NCBI GenBank assembly: GCA_934565775.1
Contig: CAKTIN010000011.1
Location: forward strand, 1 to 33,637
Direction of reading: 5' to 3'
Length of the DNA stretch: 33,637 nucleotides
DNA from: an uncultured Oscillospiraceae bacterium
GTDB taxonomy: Bacteria; Bacillota; Clostridia; Oscillospirales; Oscillospiraceae
Shown here: piece after piece, positions 24,129 to 32,038 of the stretch
How positions within the stretch are numbered: the first letter of the stretch is position 1
Layout: each line of letters opens with the position of its first letter
Made by a program: the position numbers and the translations under genes
The notes under the pieces: model-generated
Database searches by the model: none
The model's input: only the letters and a program-made list of their open reading frames with translations
What the model was told of the DNA's origin: nothing

Positions 24129-24533
24129 ATGAAACGTCTGCGATGGGTCCTGGGCTTCCGTTCCGGGACGCCCTGGAAAATCTTGGTGGCATGCGTGTAC
24201 TATCTCATTGCGCTGGCAGTGCTGGTGCTGGGGCTTTGTACGGGAATGCCCATTGCTGGGACGAGCGGGGACCTCGCTGTGTATCGGGTTTCGGTGCTGA
24301 TCCTGTTCCTGTGGCTCCTAAGCCCGGTGATCTTTCTGTCCGATACACCCTACCGCCGGTATCTGCCTCTGTTTAAGCGCCGTACCCGGGGCTGGTCCCT
24401 TGTGGGGATGATGATCGTTTTCCTGTTTTTTGCCTATCTTTTTGCCTCGGTGGACAGCCTGCATACCCCGGCCTACCGCCAGGCGAGCGAGAGCCTGTAC
24501 GGCGCCATGTTTGGGCTCACCCCCGGCGCCTAA
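24129..24533 (+). CDS. Small three-helix membrane protein
   Basis: 134 residues with hydrophobic segments near 17-40, 52-70 and 87-106 and basic residues in between (KRRTRG). I do not recognise a family. The ATG at 24129 is preceded by TGCGGAGGGAAAAC, 16 nt after the PfkB-like C stop. It may be an accessory subunit of the permease that follows, but that is only from position. Confidence 0.7.
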   Translation: MKRLRWVLGFRSGTPWKILVACVYYLIALAVLVLGLCTGMPIAGTSGDLAVYRVSVLILFLWLLSPVIFLSDTPYRRYLPLFKRRTRGWSLVGMMIVFLFFAYLFASVDSLHTPAYRQASESLYGAMFGLTPGA

Positions 24534-24542
24534 GAAAAAATC

Positions 24543-24557
24543 CGGGCGCAGCGCCCG
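24543..24557 (+). terminator. Short intercistronic hairpin
   Basis: A 6-bp GC stem with CAG loop between the small membrane protein and the DMT permease. It is preceded by A6 and has no T run. It may tune message stability. Confidence 0.35.
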
Positions 24558-24575
24558 ATCATGGAGGGACTAAAT

Positions 24576-25583
24576 TTGACACACTATTTTTCCACCCCCG
24601 TGGCCATTGCCCTGACCCTTTTGGCGGCGGCTATGTGGGGCAGTTGGATGCAGGTCATTAAGCACAAGAAGGATTATCCCATAACCGGATTGGCTTTCCT
24701 GCTCTATATGTTTTCCTTTGTCCTGGTCTGGGCTGTGACCCTGATCCTGGCCCCCAAGCTCCTGACGGACGGCCTGTGGACAGAGATCACCCGGCACACG
24801 GATGTGCTGTGGGAGATCATGCTGGGTGGCGCCATGATGTCTGTGGGTATGGTGCTGAGTCTGACGGTTATGAATGAGATCGGCCTGACCCTGGCCACCA
24901 CCCTGTCCGGCGCGATCTCCAGCATCCTGGGAATCGTGACCTCCATTTCCAAGGAGGGAATGCCGAAGAATCCTATGGCCTTGCCTCTGATCATTGCCAC
25001 GGCGGTGATCTTCCTGCTGGCCAGCTATATCTGCTCCAAGGCCTCCCAGATGTGCGAGGCGGACAAGGCCCGGGCCAAGGGCGGGGCGGTGATGACCAAG
25101 CCCAAGAGCAAGGTGACGCTCCGGGTGATCGTGCTGGTTCTGCTGAATTCCATCTTTATCAACGGCTGGGCCAGCGGCACCGCCACCGGTACGGCGGCGG
25201 GCTTGCAGCCGATCCTGACCTGCGCCTTTATGGTCACGGGCTCCGCCCTGTCCATGCTCCTCATCGGCCTGGTGGTGTTCACCAAAAATCACCAGTGGAA
25301 AACGGTTTTGTGCATCGGCCAGCCTAAAAAGCCCCTGCTGCTGGGGACCATTGCGGCGGTCTGCCACTACGGCGGCAACCTGCTGTCCATCTATGCCATG
25401 CCCGCCATCAGCGCGACGCTGTCGTTCCTGTTTGGCAAGACCTCTACGATCTGGACCTACTTCTGGGGCTTCTATTACCGGGAGTTCAAGGGCGCCAAGA
25501 GAAAGACCGTGGTGGTTCTGGCCATCGGCCTGGCGCTGTACTTCGGCGGTCTGGCCCTGCTGTTTGTCTATAATTTCGGCTGA
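24576..25583 (+). CDS. DMT-superfamily permease, RhaT/ureide-permease-like
   Basis: 335 residues with about ten membrane helices in two halves. The pattern TLLAAAMWGSWMQVIKHKKD at the N-terminus, GGAMMSVGMVLSLTVMNEIG and SGAISSILGIVTSISKEG, and the C-terminal YREFKGAKRKTVVVLAIGLAL fit the DMT superfamily sugar or ureide permeases (RhaT, GRP, UPS types) more than small EamA proteins. It should be a secondary importer or exporter of a sugar-like or nitrogenous solute. I chose the TTG at 24576 because GGAGGGA lies 7-8 nt before it. The in-frame ATG at 24561 has no ribosome site, so the ATG would itself sit in the Shine-Dalgarno region. A second uptake route beside the ABC importer is likely. Confidence 0.75.
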   Translation: MTHYFSTPVAIALTLLAAAMWGSWMQVIKHKKDYPITGLAFLLYMFSFVLVWAVTLILAPKLLTDGLWTEITRHTDVLWEIMLGGAMMSVGMVLSLTVMNEIGLTLATTLSGAISSILGIVTSISKEGMPKNPMALPLIIATAVIFLLASYICSKASQMCEADKARAKGGAVMTKPKSKVTLRVIVLVLLNSIFINGWASGTATGTAAGLQPILTCAFMVTGSALSMLLIGLVVFTKNHQWKTVLCIGQPKKPLLLGTIAAVCHYGGNLLSIYAMPAISATLSFLFGKTSTIWTYFWGFYYREFKGAKRKTVVVLAIGLALYFGGLALLFVYNFG

Positions 25584-25620
25584 ACAACCGGCCGGATAAC
25601 TATAAAAGGAGGAATTGAAT

Positions 25621-26808
25621 GTGACCCAGCTTGAGTTTGACAATCCCATCCGCCGACAGGTCTTTGATCTGCCAAAGCTGGTGGAGCCTCAGGTGAAGAG
25701 CTGCTTTGGCCCGGATCTTCAGGCGCTTATGACCATGGCAGAGATTTTTGATGCAAGAAAAATTATCGTTACGGGCTGCGGCGACTCCTATGCTGCCGCC
25801 ATTGCCATGGCGCCGGTGGTGGCAAAATACTGCGACTGCTTCGGCGTCCAGGCCATGAGAGCCATTGAGTTTACCCGTTTCCGCACCAAGGCCCAGATCG
25901 GCATCGGGGAGCCCAACAGCCCCCTGGTGATTGCCATCAGCGCCGGCGGCGGTACCGCCCGGATTTGCGAGGTGCTGGAGAAGGCAGGGCAGATCGGTGC
26001 GTTTCCCATCCTGCTGACCAACCATCCGGAGTCCAAAGCGGCTCAGTGCGCAAAGCGGGTGTTTGCCCTGCACACGCCGGATTTCCCGGATAAGGGACCG
26101 GGCCTGCGTTCCTACTTCGCCTCTCTGCTGGGACTGATTGCTTTTGCCAGCCGCATGGGCCATGTCCGCGGGACTCTGCCCCCCACGGGGCCGGAGGAGT
26201 TCCAGGCGGCGATCTTGGCTTATACGGCGGATTATGCCAAGGTCCTGGATCAGATCGACGGGCAGATGTTTGCCCTGGCCCGAAAGTGGAAGGACTTTAC
26301 CAAATTCGACTTTATCGGCGACGGTCCGGAGTACGGCTCTGCCTTCTTTGGGGCGGCCAAGTTCGTGGAGTGCGCGGGCAGTGCGATCTCCGTGGACGAC
26401 AGTGAGGACTGGTGTCACATCAATTATTTCTTAAAGAACCCTGCCGCCATCGGAACGGTGTTTATGGCGGACAAGAACAGCCCCTCTTACTCCCGGATTC
26501 GGGAGACCGTGGGCTCTGCCGTGGCCATTGGCCGGCCGGTGCTGGTGGTGACCAACGGGAGCCGGGAGGACTTCGCTCCCGGGGCGGAGGTCTGCGTTGT
26601 GCCTGAGGCCCCGGCGGGGTATGAGTGGATGCTGCCCATGCTGGATTACATCCCCGCATCTCTGCTGGCGGGCTATGTGGCCGCGCTTCGCGGGGAACCC
26701 TTTTTCCGCCGGGCGCTTCTGGTGGACGGGACCCCGGATCCGGCCAATCCTTTTGCCAACCGGGCGTGTTACACGCTGAATAACAGCCGGATCGAGCTAT
26801 ACGACTAA
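25621..26808 (+). CDS. SIS-domain phosphosugar isomerase/deglycase 4
   Basis: 395 residues. The start is GTG at 25621, 7 nt after AAAGGAGG; a TTG at 25615 is too close to it. VTGCGDSYAAAI from T51 and AISAGGGTARICEVL are the phosphosugar loops. LHTPDFPDKGPGLRSYFASL is shared with SIS 5. E250 and H266 (KFVECAG, DDSEDWCHINYF) form the Glu-x15-His pair. It is strikingly similar to SIS 5: FDNPxRxQ at the start, TPDFP, DDSEDWCH, ADKN, IGRPxLxxxNGxREDF. It is followed by a double YjbQ gene, as SIS 5 is followed by a single one. Confidence 0.87.
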   Translation: MTQLEFDNPIRRQVFDLPKLVEPQVKSCFGPDLQALMTMAEIFDARKIIVTGCGDSYAAAIAMAPVVAKYCDCFGVQAMRAIEFTRFRTKAQIGIGEPNSPLVIAISAGGGTARICEVLEKAGQIGAFPILLTNHPESKAAQCAKRVFALHTPDFPDKGPGLRSYFASLLGLIAFASRMGHVRGTLPPTGPEEFQAAILAYTADYAKVLDQIDGQMFALARKWKDFTKFDFIGDGPEYGSAFFGAAKFVECAGSAISVDDSEDWCHINYFLKNPAAIGTVFMADKNSPSYSRIRETVGSAVAIGRPVLVVTNGSREDFAPGAEVCVVPEAPAGYEWMLPMLDYIPASLLAGYVAALRGEPFFRRALLVDGTPDPANPFANRACYTLNNSRIELYD

Positions 26809-26821
26809 GGAGGGTGGCACC

Positions 26822-27625
26822 ATGTTTTATAAAAAAACGCTGAAAACAGAATTCCGTTCCTGCACCTCCATTACGGCCGATGTGGTGGAGCTGGTCAAGC
26901 AGAGCGGGGTGCAGGAGGGCCTGTGCCTGGTCTCCCTGCCGGACACCACCGTGGGCCTGGGAATCACGTCCTTCTGGGACCCCCGGGGCCTGGCGGACCT
27001 GCTGGATGAAATTGACCGCAACATTCCCACCCGGGTGAGCTATAAGAACCAGACCTCTCCCTATGACGCCTCCGGCAATGTAAAGTCCGCGATGATGGGC
27101 TCCTCTGCGACCCTGCTGATTCACGGGGGAAAGCTGATCCTGGGCTCCTCCCAGGGGCTGGTGCTGGTGGAGTTTGACGGCCCCCGGACCCGGGAATTCC
27201 GTGTGCAGATCCTGGAAAAGCCTCTGACCCTGGTGAAGAAGAACGTGCAGACGACCTATATGGGAATGCACGACCTGACCGAGGAGGTCCAGGCAGTAGT
27301 GACCGAAAGCGGCGTGCGCAGCGGCCTGTGCCACATTGCCATGCTCCACTCCACCGCCGGACTGGTGGTCGCCCCCAAGGACCCGGCGGCCAGCCGGGAC
27401 GTAATGGCGGACATTGAGCGAATGGTGCCGACCCGGGTGGACTTTAAGCACCGGGAGACGGCCTCCGACGCCGGCGGCCATGTCAAGACGGCTCTGACCA
27501 ATTCCCAGCTCAGCCTGCCTGTGGAGAACGGGAAGGTGCTCCTGGGACCGGAGCAGGCCGTGGTGTTCGCGGAGTTTGACGGACCGCGCCCCCGGAGCTA
27601 TTTCGTGGGCGTCTGCGCTGATTGA
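26822..27625 (+). CDS. Tandem-fused YjbQ-family protein
   Basis: 267 residues, two YjbQ (UPF0047) domains in one chain. YjbQ proteins are normally about 130-140 residues and form trimers; some have weak thiamine-phosphate synthase activity. The second half keeps the usual signature: HSTAGL with H176, GGHVKTAL with H220, LPVENGKVLLGPEQ and FAEFDGPRPR. In the first half these positions read DTTVGL (D41) and GNVKSAMM (N86), while LILGSSQG and VEFDGPRTR are kept. The first half is thus probably catalytically dead or altered. The ATG follows AAGGAGGGTGG, 13 nt after SIS 4. Confidence 0.85.
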   Translation: MFYKKTLKTEFRSCTSITADVVELVKQSGVQEGLCLVSLPDTTVGLGITSFWDPRGLADLLDEIDRNIPTRVSYKNQTSPYDASGNVKSAMMGSSATLLIHGGKLILGSSQGLVLVEFDGPRTREFRVQILEKPLTLVKKNVQTTYMGMHDLTEEVQAVVTESGVRSGLCHIAMLHSTAGLVVAPKDPAASRDVMADIERMVPTRVDFKHRETASDAGGHVKTALTNSQLSLPVENGKVLLGPEQAVVFAEFDGPRPRSYFVGVCAD

Positions 27626-27641
27626 GAAGGGAGAGCGGAGT

Positions 27642-28796
27642 ATGGAAAAAGTATCCTTTGATAATCCCCTGCGGCAGCAGTGCATGAGCCTGCCGGCCCT
27701 GGCTGCACCGCAGCTCGAGGGAGTCCGGAAGGGACTGGCCGAGGCCTTCCGGGAGGGAGAGCTCCGGCAGATCCGCCGGGTGATCCTTACCGGGTGCGGG
27801 GACTCCTATGTGGCCGGAATTGCGGCCGTCCCTGCGTTTCGGAAATTTGCCGGGAAGTTCGGTTCCAATTTTGAAGCGGTCCGGGCCATTGACGCCGCCC
27901 GGTATCTGACCTTTGATCCCAAGCAGAGCAGCGCTACCCTGGTGGTTGGCATCAGCTGCTCCGGCGGCCCTGCCCGAATTCAGGAGATCCTCCGGCGGGC
28001 CAATCATTACGGCTGCATGACCCTGGCCTTGACCAACAATCCCCAGTCTCCTGCGGCGCTGGAGGCCAATCACAGGCTCATCGTGCATACCCCGGATTTC
28101 CCCAACGCCAGCCCGGGCCTGCGAAATTATTATGCCTCCCTTACGGGCCTGTATCTCCTGGCGGCGGCGCTGGGAGAGGCCACGGGGTGCAGCGCCCCCG
28201 GCACCCAGGACGCCATGGCCCAGGCGATCGAGACCTACACTGCTGCCTGGGCGGACAAGCTGGAGGCGATGGACGACCAGATGTTTGCTCTGGCCCAGAC
28301 CTGGAAGGATTTTGAATCCTACGACTTTATCGGCGACGACATTCAGTATGCCAGCGCCTTCTTCATGGGGGCGAAGATCGTGGAGGTCGCCGGAAAGATG
28401 TACAACACCGACGACAGCGAGGACTGGTGCCATGTGGGCTTCTTCCAGGCCCACCCCGAGAAGATCGGCACGGTGCTTGTAGCGGACAAAAATGCCAACG
28501 ACCGCAGCAGAATCGGCGAGACTGTGAAGCAGGCGGCGGGGATCGGACGGCCGATCCTGCTGATCGCCAACGGGACCCGGGAGGACTTTGGGATTACCCA
28601 GGAGATCAACCTGTGCACCGTCCCCGAGGCGCCGGAGGGCTATGAATTCCTCCTGTCTCTGATGAACTATGTGCCCGGGGCCCTTTTGGCGGGCTATCTG
28701 TCCACCATGACCGGGGAGCCCTTCTTCCGGGGCGGCGGAACTTGGTCCCAGCCGGGGAACAACACCATCCGCATCAGCAAGCTTGAGATCGTGTAA
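27642..28796 (+). CDS. SIS-domain phosphosugar isomerase/deglycase 5
   Basis: 384 residues from the ATG at 27642 (GAGAAGGGAGAG upstream). LTGCGDSYVAGI from T50, VGISCSGGPARIQEIL, HTPDFPNASPGLRNYYASL, and E248/H264 in KIVEVAG and DDSEDWCHVGFF. It is closest to SIS 4; together they look like a duplicated SIS-YjbQ module. The C-terminus LMNYVPGALLAGYLSTMTG with GEPFFRGG matches SIS 3 and 4. The single YjbQ gene starts 12 nt downstream. Confidence 0.87.
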   Translation: MEKVSFDNPLRQQCMSLPALAAPQLEGVRKGLAEAFREGELRQIRRVILTGCGDSYVAGIAAVPAFRKFAGKFGSNFEAVRAIDAARYLTFDPKQSSATLVVGISCSGGPARIQEILRRANHYGCMTLALTNNPQSPAALEANHRLIVHTPDFPNASPGLRNYYASLTGLYLLAAALGEATGCSAPGTQDAMAQAIETYTAAWADKLEAMDDQMFALAQTWKDFESYDFIGDDIQYASAFFMGAKIVEVAGKMYNTDDSEDWCHVGFFQAHPEKIGTVLVADKNANDRSRIGETVKQAAGIGRPILLIANGTREDFGITQEINLCTVPEAPEGYEFLLSLMNYVPGALLAGYLSTMTGEPFFRGGGTWSQPGNNTIRISKLEIV

Positions 28797-28808
28797 GGAG
28801 GCAATACC

Positions 28809-29213
28809 ATGCTTGAGAAAAGGACGATTGAGACCGGCCGCCCTGCGGAGCTTGTGGACCTGACCCAGGAGGTGGCCGCTCTGGTGGCAGCCAGCGGCAT
28901 AACCGAGGGTGTCGCCGTGGTGACGACCCAGGCGGCGGATGCGGGCATTATTTGCACCGCCCGGCGGGACCCGAAGATCTGGGAGGATATTCTGGACGAC
29001 TTCCACCGGATCTGGCCCGCGCGGAACGACTTCTTTGCCCAGGGCGCGCCGGAGGTGTGCGCCGCCCATACCAAGGCGGCGGTAGCCGGGCAGGGAATGG
29101 ATTTCATTGTGGAAAACGGCGCTTTGTGCCTGGGGAAGGATCAGGGAATCTTTTTCGCGGAATACTGCGGCCCGCAGACCCGGAGCTATTGCGTGAAGGT
29201 CCTTGGCCGGTAA
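28809..29213 (+). CDS. Single YjbQ-family protein lacking the HxTAG histidine
   Basis: 134 residues, normal length for YjbQ. The C-terminal half is recognisable: AAHTKAAV with H87, VENGALCLGKDQGIFFAEYCGP. The segment that should read H(T/S)TAG reads AADAGI here, so the first conserved His is lost while the second is kept. It might need a partner such as the tandem YjbQ protein, or have another role. The ATG at 28809 is preceded by TAAGGAGGCAATACC. It lies between SIS 5 and the HAD gene. Confidence 0.78.
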   Translation: MLEKRTIETGRPAELVDLTQEVAALVAASGITEGVAVVTTQAADAGIICTARRDPKIWEDILDDFHRIWPARNDFFAQGAPEVCAAHTKAAVAGQGMDFIVENGALCLGKDQGIFFAEYCGPQTRSYCVKVLGR

Positions 29214-29229
29214 GCAGAGGCGCGGAGCG

Positions 29230-29886
29230 GTGTACGAGGCGCTTTTATTTGACCAGGACGGGGTCCTGCTGGACACGGAGCGCATGGCCTATGAGATCTG
29301 GCGGGACTATCTGCGGGAGCACGCCGGGCGGGAGCTGACCCTGGAGGACTATGCGGAGGTCTGCGGCGCGCCGGTGGACGCCTTTGACCGGTACATCGCC
29401 CGGCTCCTGCCCTCCGACCCCGACGGACTGCGGGAGCACTGGGCCCGGGAGGTGAACCGGCGGGTGGCGGAGAGGAAGATCCCGCCCATGCCGGGCTTTG
29501 CGGCACTGATGGCCTTTTTGGACGGGTATCCCGGAAAAAAGGCGGTGGTGACCTCCAACAACGCCACCTGGTCCCAGGAGTACCGGCAGATCTTCCGCTA
29601 CCGGGAGCATTTTGACGGAATTTTCCACGGCGGGATGGTGCCGCAGCGGAAGCCGGAGCCGGACCTGTACCTCCTGGCCTGCCGGGAGCTGGGCGTGACG
29701 CCGGGGCGGTGCCTGGCGGTGGAGGACTCCCTGTCGGGCATTCTGGCCGCCCAGCGGGCCGGGGTGCCGGTGCTGCACATGGCGGGCATTTCGGCTGTGC
29801 CGGAGGATGTGGAGCGGGCCTGCGTGGGCCGCGTCCGGGACCTGAATGAGACGGTGGCGTTTTTAACGGCGCAGGAATCATTATGA
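29230..29886 (+). CDS. HAD-superfamily hydrolase, beta-phosphoglucomutase-like
   Basis: 218 residues. It has motif I FDQDGVLLDTE (nucleophile D8, acid D10), motif II TSNN near the middle, motif III Lys in QRKPEPDLYL, and motif IV EDSLSGILAAQRAG. The cap is alpha-helical (subclass I, as in phosphatases of GPP/PGM type). It would hydrolyse or isomerise a small phosphosugar. I chose the GTG at 29230, with AGAGG about 9 nt upstream. A TTG at 29203 overlaps the YjbQ gene and is less well placed. In this context it may dephosphorylate a product of the kinase/SIS steps. Confidence 0.87.
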   Translation: MYEALLFDQDGVLLDTERMAYEIWRDYLREHAGRELTLEDYAEVCGAPVDAFDRYIARLLPSDPDGLREHWAREVNRRVAERKIPPMPGFAALMAFLDGYPGKKAVVTSNNATWSQEYRQIFRYREHFDGIFHGGMVPQRKPEPDLYLLACRELGVTPGRCLAVEDSLSGILAAQRAGVPVLHMAGISAVPEDVERACVGRVRDLNETVAFLTAQESL

Positions 29887-29901
29887 ACGGAGGAACATAA
29901 A

Positions 29902-30720
29902 ATGAAGACTTGTTTTGATGAACTGAACGGGAAAAAGCTGGTCATTGGCCTGGTCCATCTGCTGCCCATGCCCGGTACCCCCCTGTATGAGGAGGGCAAT
30001 CTGGAGAAGATGACCAAGAAGGCCCTGGCGGACTGCAAGACCCTGAAGGAAAACGGGGCGGACGGCTGCCTGGTGCAGACGGTGGACGTGTACTATCCCG
30101 ACACGGACGACACGGACTATGCCCGGGTGGCGACCCTGGCGGCGGTGACCGCCCGGGTGCGGGACGCCGTGGGGCCGGACTTCCTGGTGGGCGCGCAGAT
30201 CATGTGGAACTGCATTACGCCCTCCCTGGCCGTGTGCAAGGGCGCGGGGGCGGATTTCACCCGGTGCTCCGCTCTGGTGGGCAAGACCGAGTCCGCCTAT
30301 GGCACCGTGGTGGGCAAGCCCCTGATGGTGGCGGAATACCGCAAGAAGATCGAGGCTATGGGCATCGGAATGCTCTCCGAAATCTCCGGCTACCACCATA
30401 CGGGCGAGTACAGCGCAGCCAATATCCGCAACCTGGCCGGGACCTCCATGCGTCTGGGCGCCAGCGCCGTCGAGGTCTACAATAAGGACTTTGAGATGAA
30501 CGAGCGCCTGGTGAAGGATGTGAAGGCGGCGGGGAACATTCCCGTGATCCTGGGCGGCGGCACCACGGTGGAGAACTGCGCGGACCGCCTGCGCTATGCC
30601 GACGGCGCGCTGGTGGGCTCTGCCTTTGAGGGTGGCGCCTGGGGCGGCCCCGTGATCGGCTCCATCGTGGCGGAGTATGTCAAGAAGATTCGCGCCCTGG
30701 AAGAAGAGCTGGCGAAGTGA
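29902..30720 (+). CDS. BtpA/SgcQ-family protein
   Basis: 272 residues, TIM-barrel-like. LVIGLVHLLPMPGTPLY is the hallmark of BtpA/SgcQ proteins. ENGADGCLVQTVDV, LVGAQIMWNC, GADFTRCSALVGKTES and IPVILGGGTTVENC follow, the last as a phosphate-binding type loop. BtpA was linked to photosystem I assembly in cyanobacteria, but in most bacteria (SgcQ) the family lies in sugar catabolic clusters and its reaction is unsettled. The ATG follows ACGGAGGAAC, 16 nt after the HAD gene. The stop is 20 nt before the MFS start. Confidence 0.88.
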   Translation: MKTCFDELNGKKLVIGLVHLLPMPGTPLYEEGNLEKMTKKALADCKTLKENGADGCLVQTVDVYYPDTDDTDYARVATLAAVTARVRDAVGPDFLVGAQIMWNCITPSLAVCKGAGADFTRCSALVGKTESAYGTVVGKPLMVAEYRKKIEAMGIGMLSEISGYHHTGEYSAANIRNLAGTSMRLGASAVEVYNKDFEMNERLVKDVKAAGNIPVILGGGTTVENCADRLRYADGALVGSAFEGGAWGGPVIGSIVAEYVKKIRALEEELAK

Positions 30721-30739
30721 GAGCGGGGCGGAAGGCGCA

Positions 30740-32011
30740 ATGAAGCAAGAGAAAAAGAAACTGCACTATGCCTGGAAAATCGTCATTGCCTGCATTCTCA
30801 TGAAGCTGGGCACCGGCGGCGCCTGCGCGGCGGCGGTGGGGAATTTTATCACCCCCATTACCCAGGACCTGGGCTGTAAGGTCAGCCAGATCACCATGTT
30901 TACCAGCTTCCAGGCCATTTCCATGGCGCTGCTGTATACCACGGCGGCAAAATTTGTGACAACCAAGCGCCCCGGCCTGGTGCTGGGCTTCGCCTCCGTT
31001 CTGGAGGTGATGGGCCTGGGCCTGATGGCGACCTACCGCACCCCCCAGATGTTTTACATCTCCGGTATCATGACCGGCGTGGCCCAGGCCTTTACGGGCT
31101 TTGTCACCATCCCGATTCTTCTGAATATGTGGTTCCGGAAGAAGAACGGCACGGTGCTGGGCATCGTGACGGCGGTGGGCACGGCGGCGACCATGCTGTA
31201 TACCCTCCTGTCCGCCCGGCTGATTACCGGAGTGGGCTGGCGGAACGCGTATCTCATTATGGCGGCCATGGCGGCGGTCATTACCATTCCCGCGGTGTTC
31301 CTGCTGATCCGGAGCCCCAAGGAGGTAGGCTGCGAGCCCTACGGCGCGGAGGAGGAGCAGGAGGGCAAGCCCGCCAATGCGGTGGAGGCCGCCAAGACCA
31401 CGGGCTACAGTCTGACCAAAAAGCAGGCCTTCCGTCTGCCGCTGCTGTATATCGCCTGGGCGGCCTGCGTGATGTACAGCTATGCCTCCGGCGTTGCGGG
31501 CTATGCGACCAATTTTGCTACCATGGAGCTGGGGCAGAGCATTTCCTTCGGCGCGCTGGTGGGCGTGGCCTCCAGCCTGGGCAATACGCTGAGCAGCCTG
31601 ATCGTGGGCCGCATCAACGATAAGTTCGGCGTAAAGGCCGGACTGCTCTGGGGCGGCGTGACCATCACCCTGGGCTACAGCATGATGTTCCTGAGCTTTA
31701 AGAATCCCGTCTTTGTATTCCCGGCAATCTTCATTGTGGGCCTGGGCAGCAGTATGTATATGGTTCAGTGCCCGCTGCTGGCCAGAAGCATTGTGGGCAG
31801 CGCCCATTATTCCCAGATCTGGTCGATGATGATGATGATCAACAGCCTGATTGGCGGCGGCCTGTACGCCTCCATCGGCCTGTTCTATGACAAGCTGGGG
31901 TCCTACTCCGGGGCGTTTATTATGGGCAGCTGCCTGTATATTGCCGCCGGGATTCTGGGCGCAATTTCCATCAACCGGAGCAAAAAGCTCCGGGCGAAGG
32001 CTGCGGTCTGA
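30740..32011 (+). CDS. MFS transporter (oxalate/formate-antiporter-like)
   Basis: 423 residues with twelve predicted membrane segments and a charged central loop (CEPYGAEEEQEGK region). N-terminal IVIACILMKLGTGGACAA and VGNFITPITQDLG, followed by MWFRKKNGTVLGIVTAVGTA (the loop 4-5 motif). This fits a small MFS group of the OFA type, which carries organic acids or similar anions. The ATG at 30740 has GGGCGGAAGG upstream. It may export an acid end product or import a second substrate. Confidence 0.85.
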   Translation: MKQEKKKLHYAWKIVIACILMKLGTGGACAAAVGNFITPITQDLGCKVSQITMFTSFQAISMALLYTTAAKFVTTKRPGLVLGFASVLEVMGLGLMATYRTPQMFYISGIMTGVAQAFTGFVTIPILLNMWFRKKNGTVLGIVTAVGTAATMLYTLLSARLITGVGWRNAYLIMAAMAAVITIPAVFLLIRSPKEVGCEPYGAEEEQEGKPANAVEAAKTTGYSLTKKQAFRLPLLYIAWAACVMYSYASGVAGYATNFATMELGQSISFGALVGVASSLGNTLSSLIVGRINDKFGVKAGLLWGGVTITLGYSMMFLSFKNPVFVFPAIFIVGLGSSMYMVQCPLLARSIVGSAHYSQIWSMMMMINSLIGGGLYASIGLFYDKLGSYSGAFIMGSCLYIAAGILGAISINRSKKLRAKAAV

Positions 32012-32038
32012 GGCGGCAGAATAAAAAGGAGGCGCACG

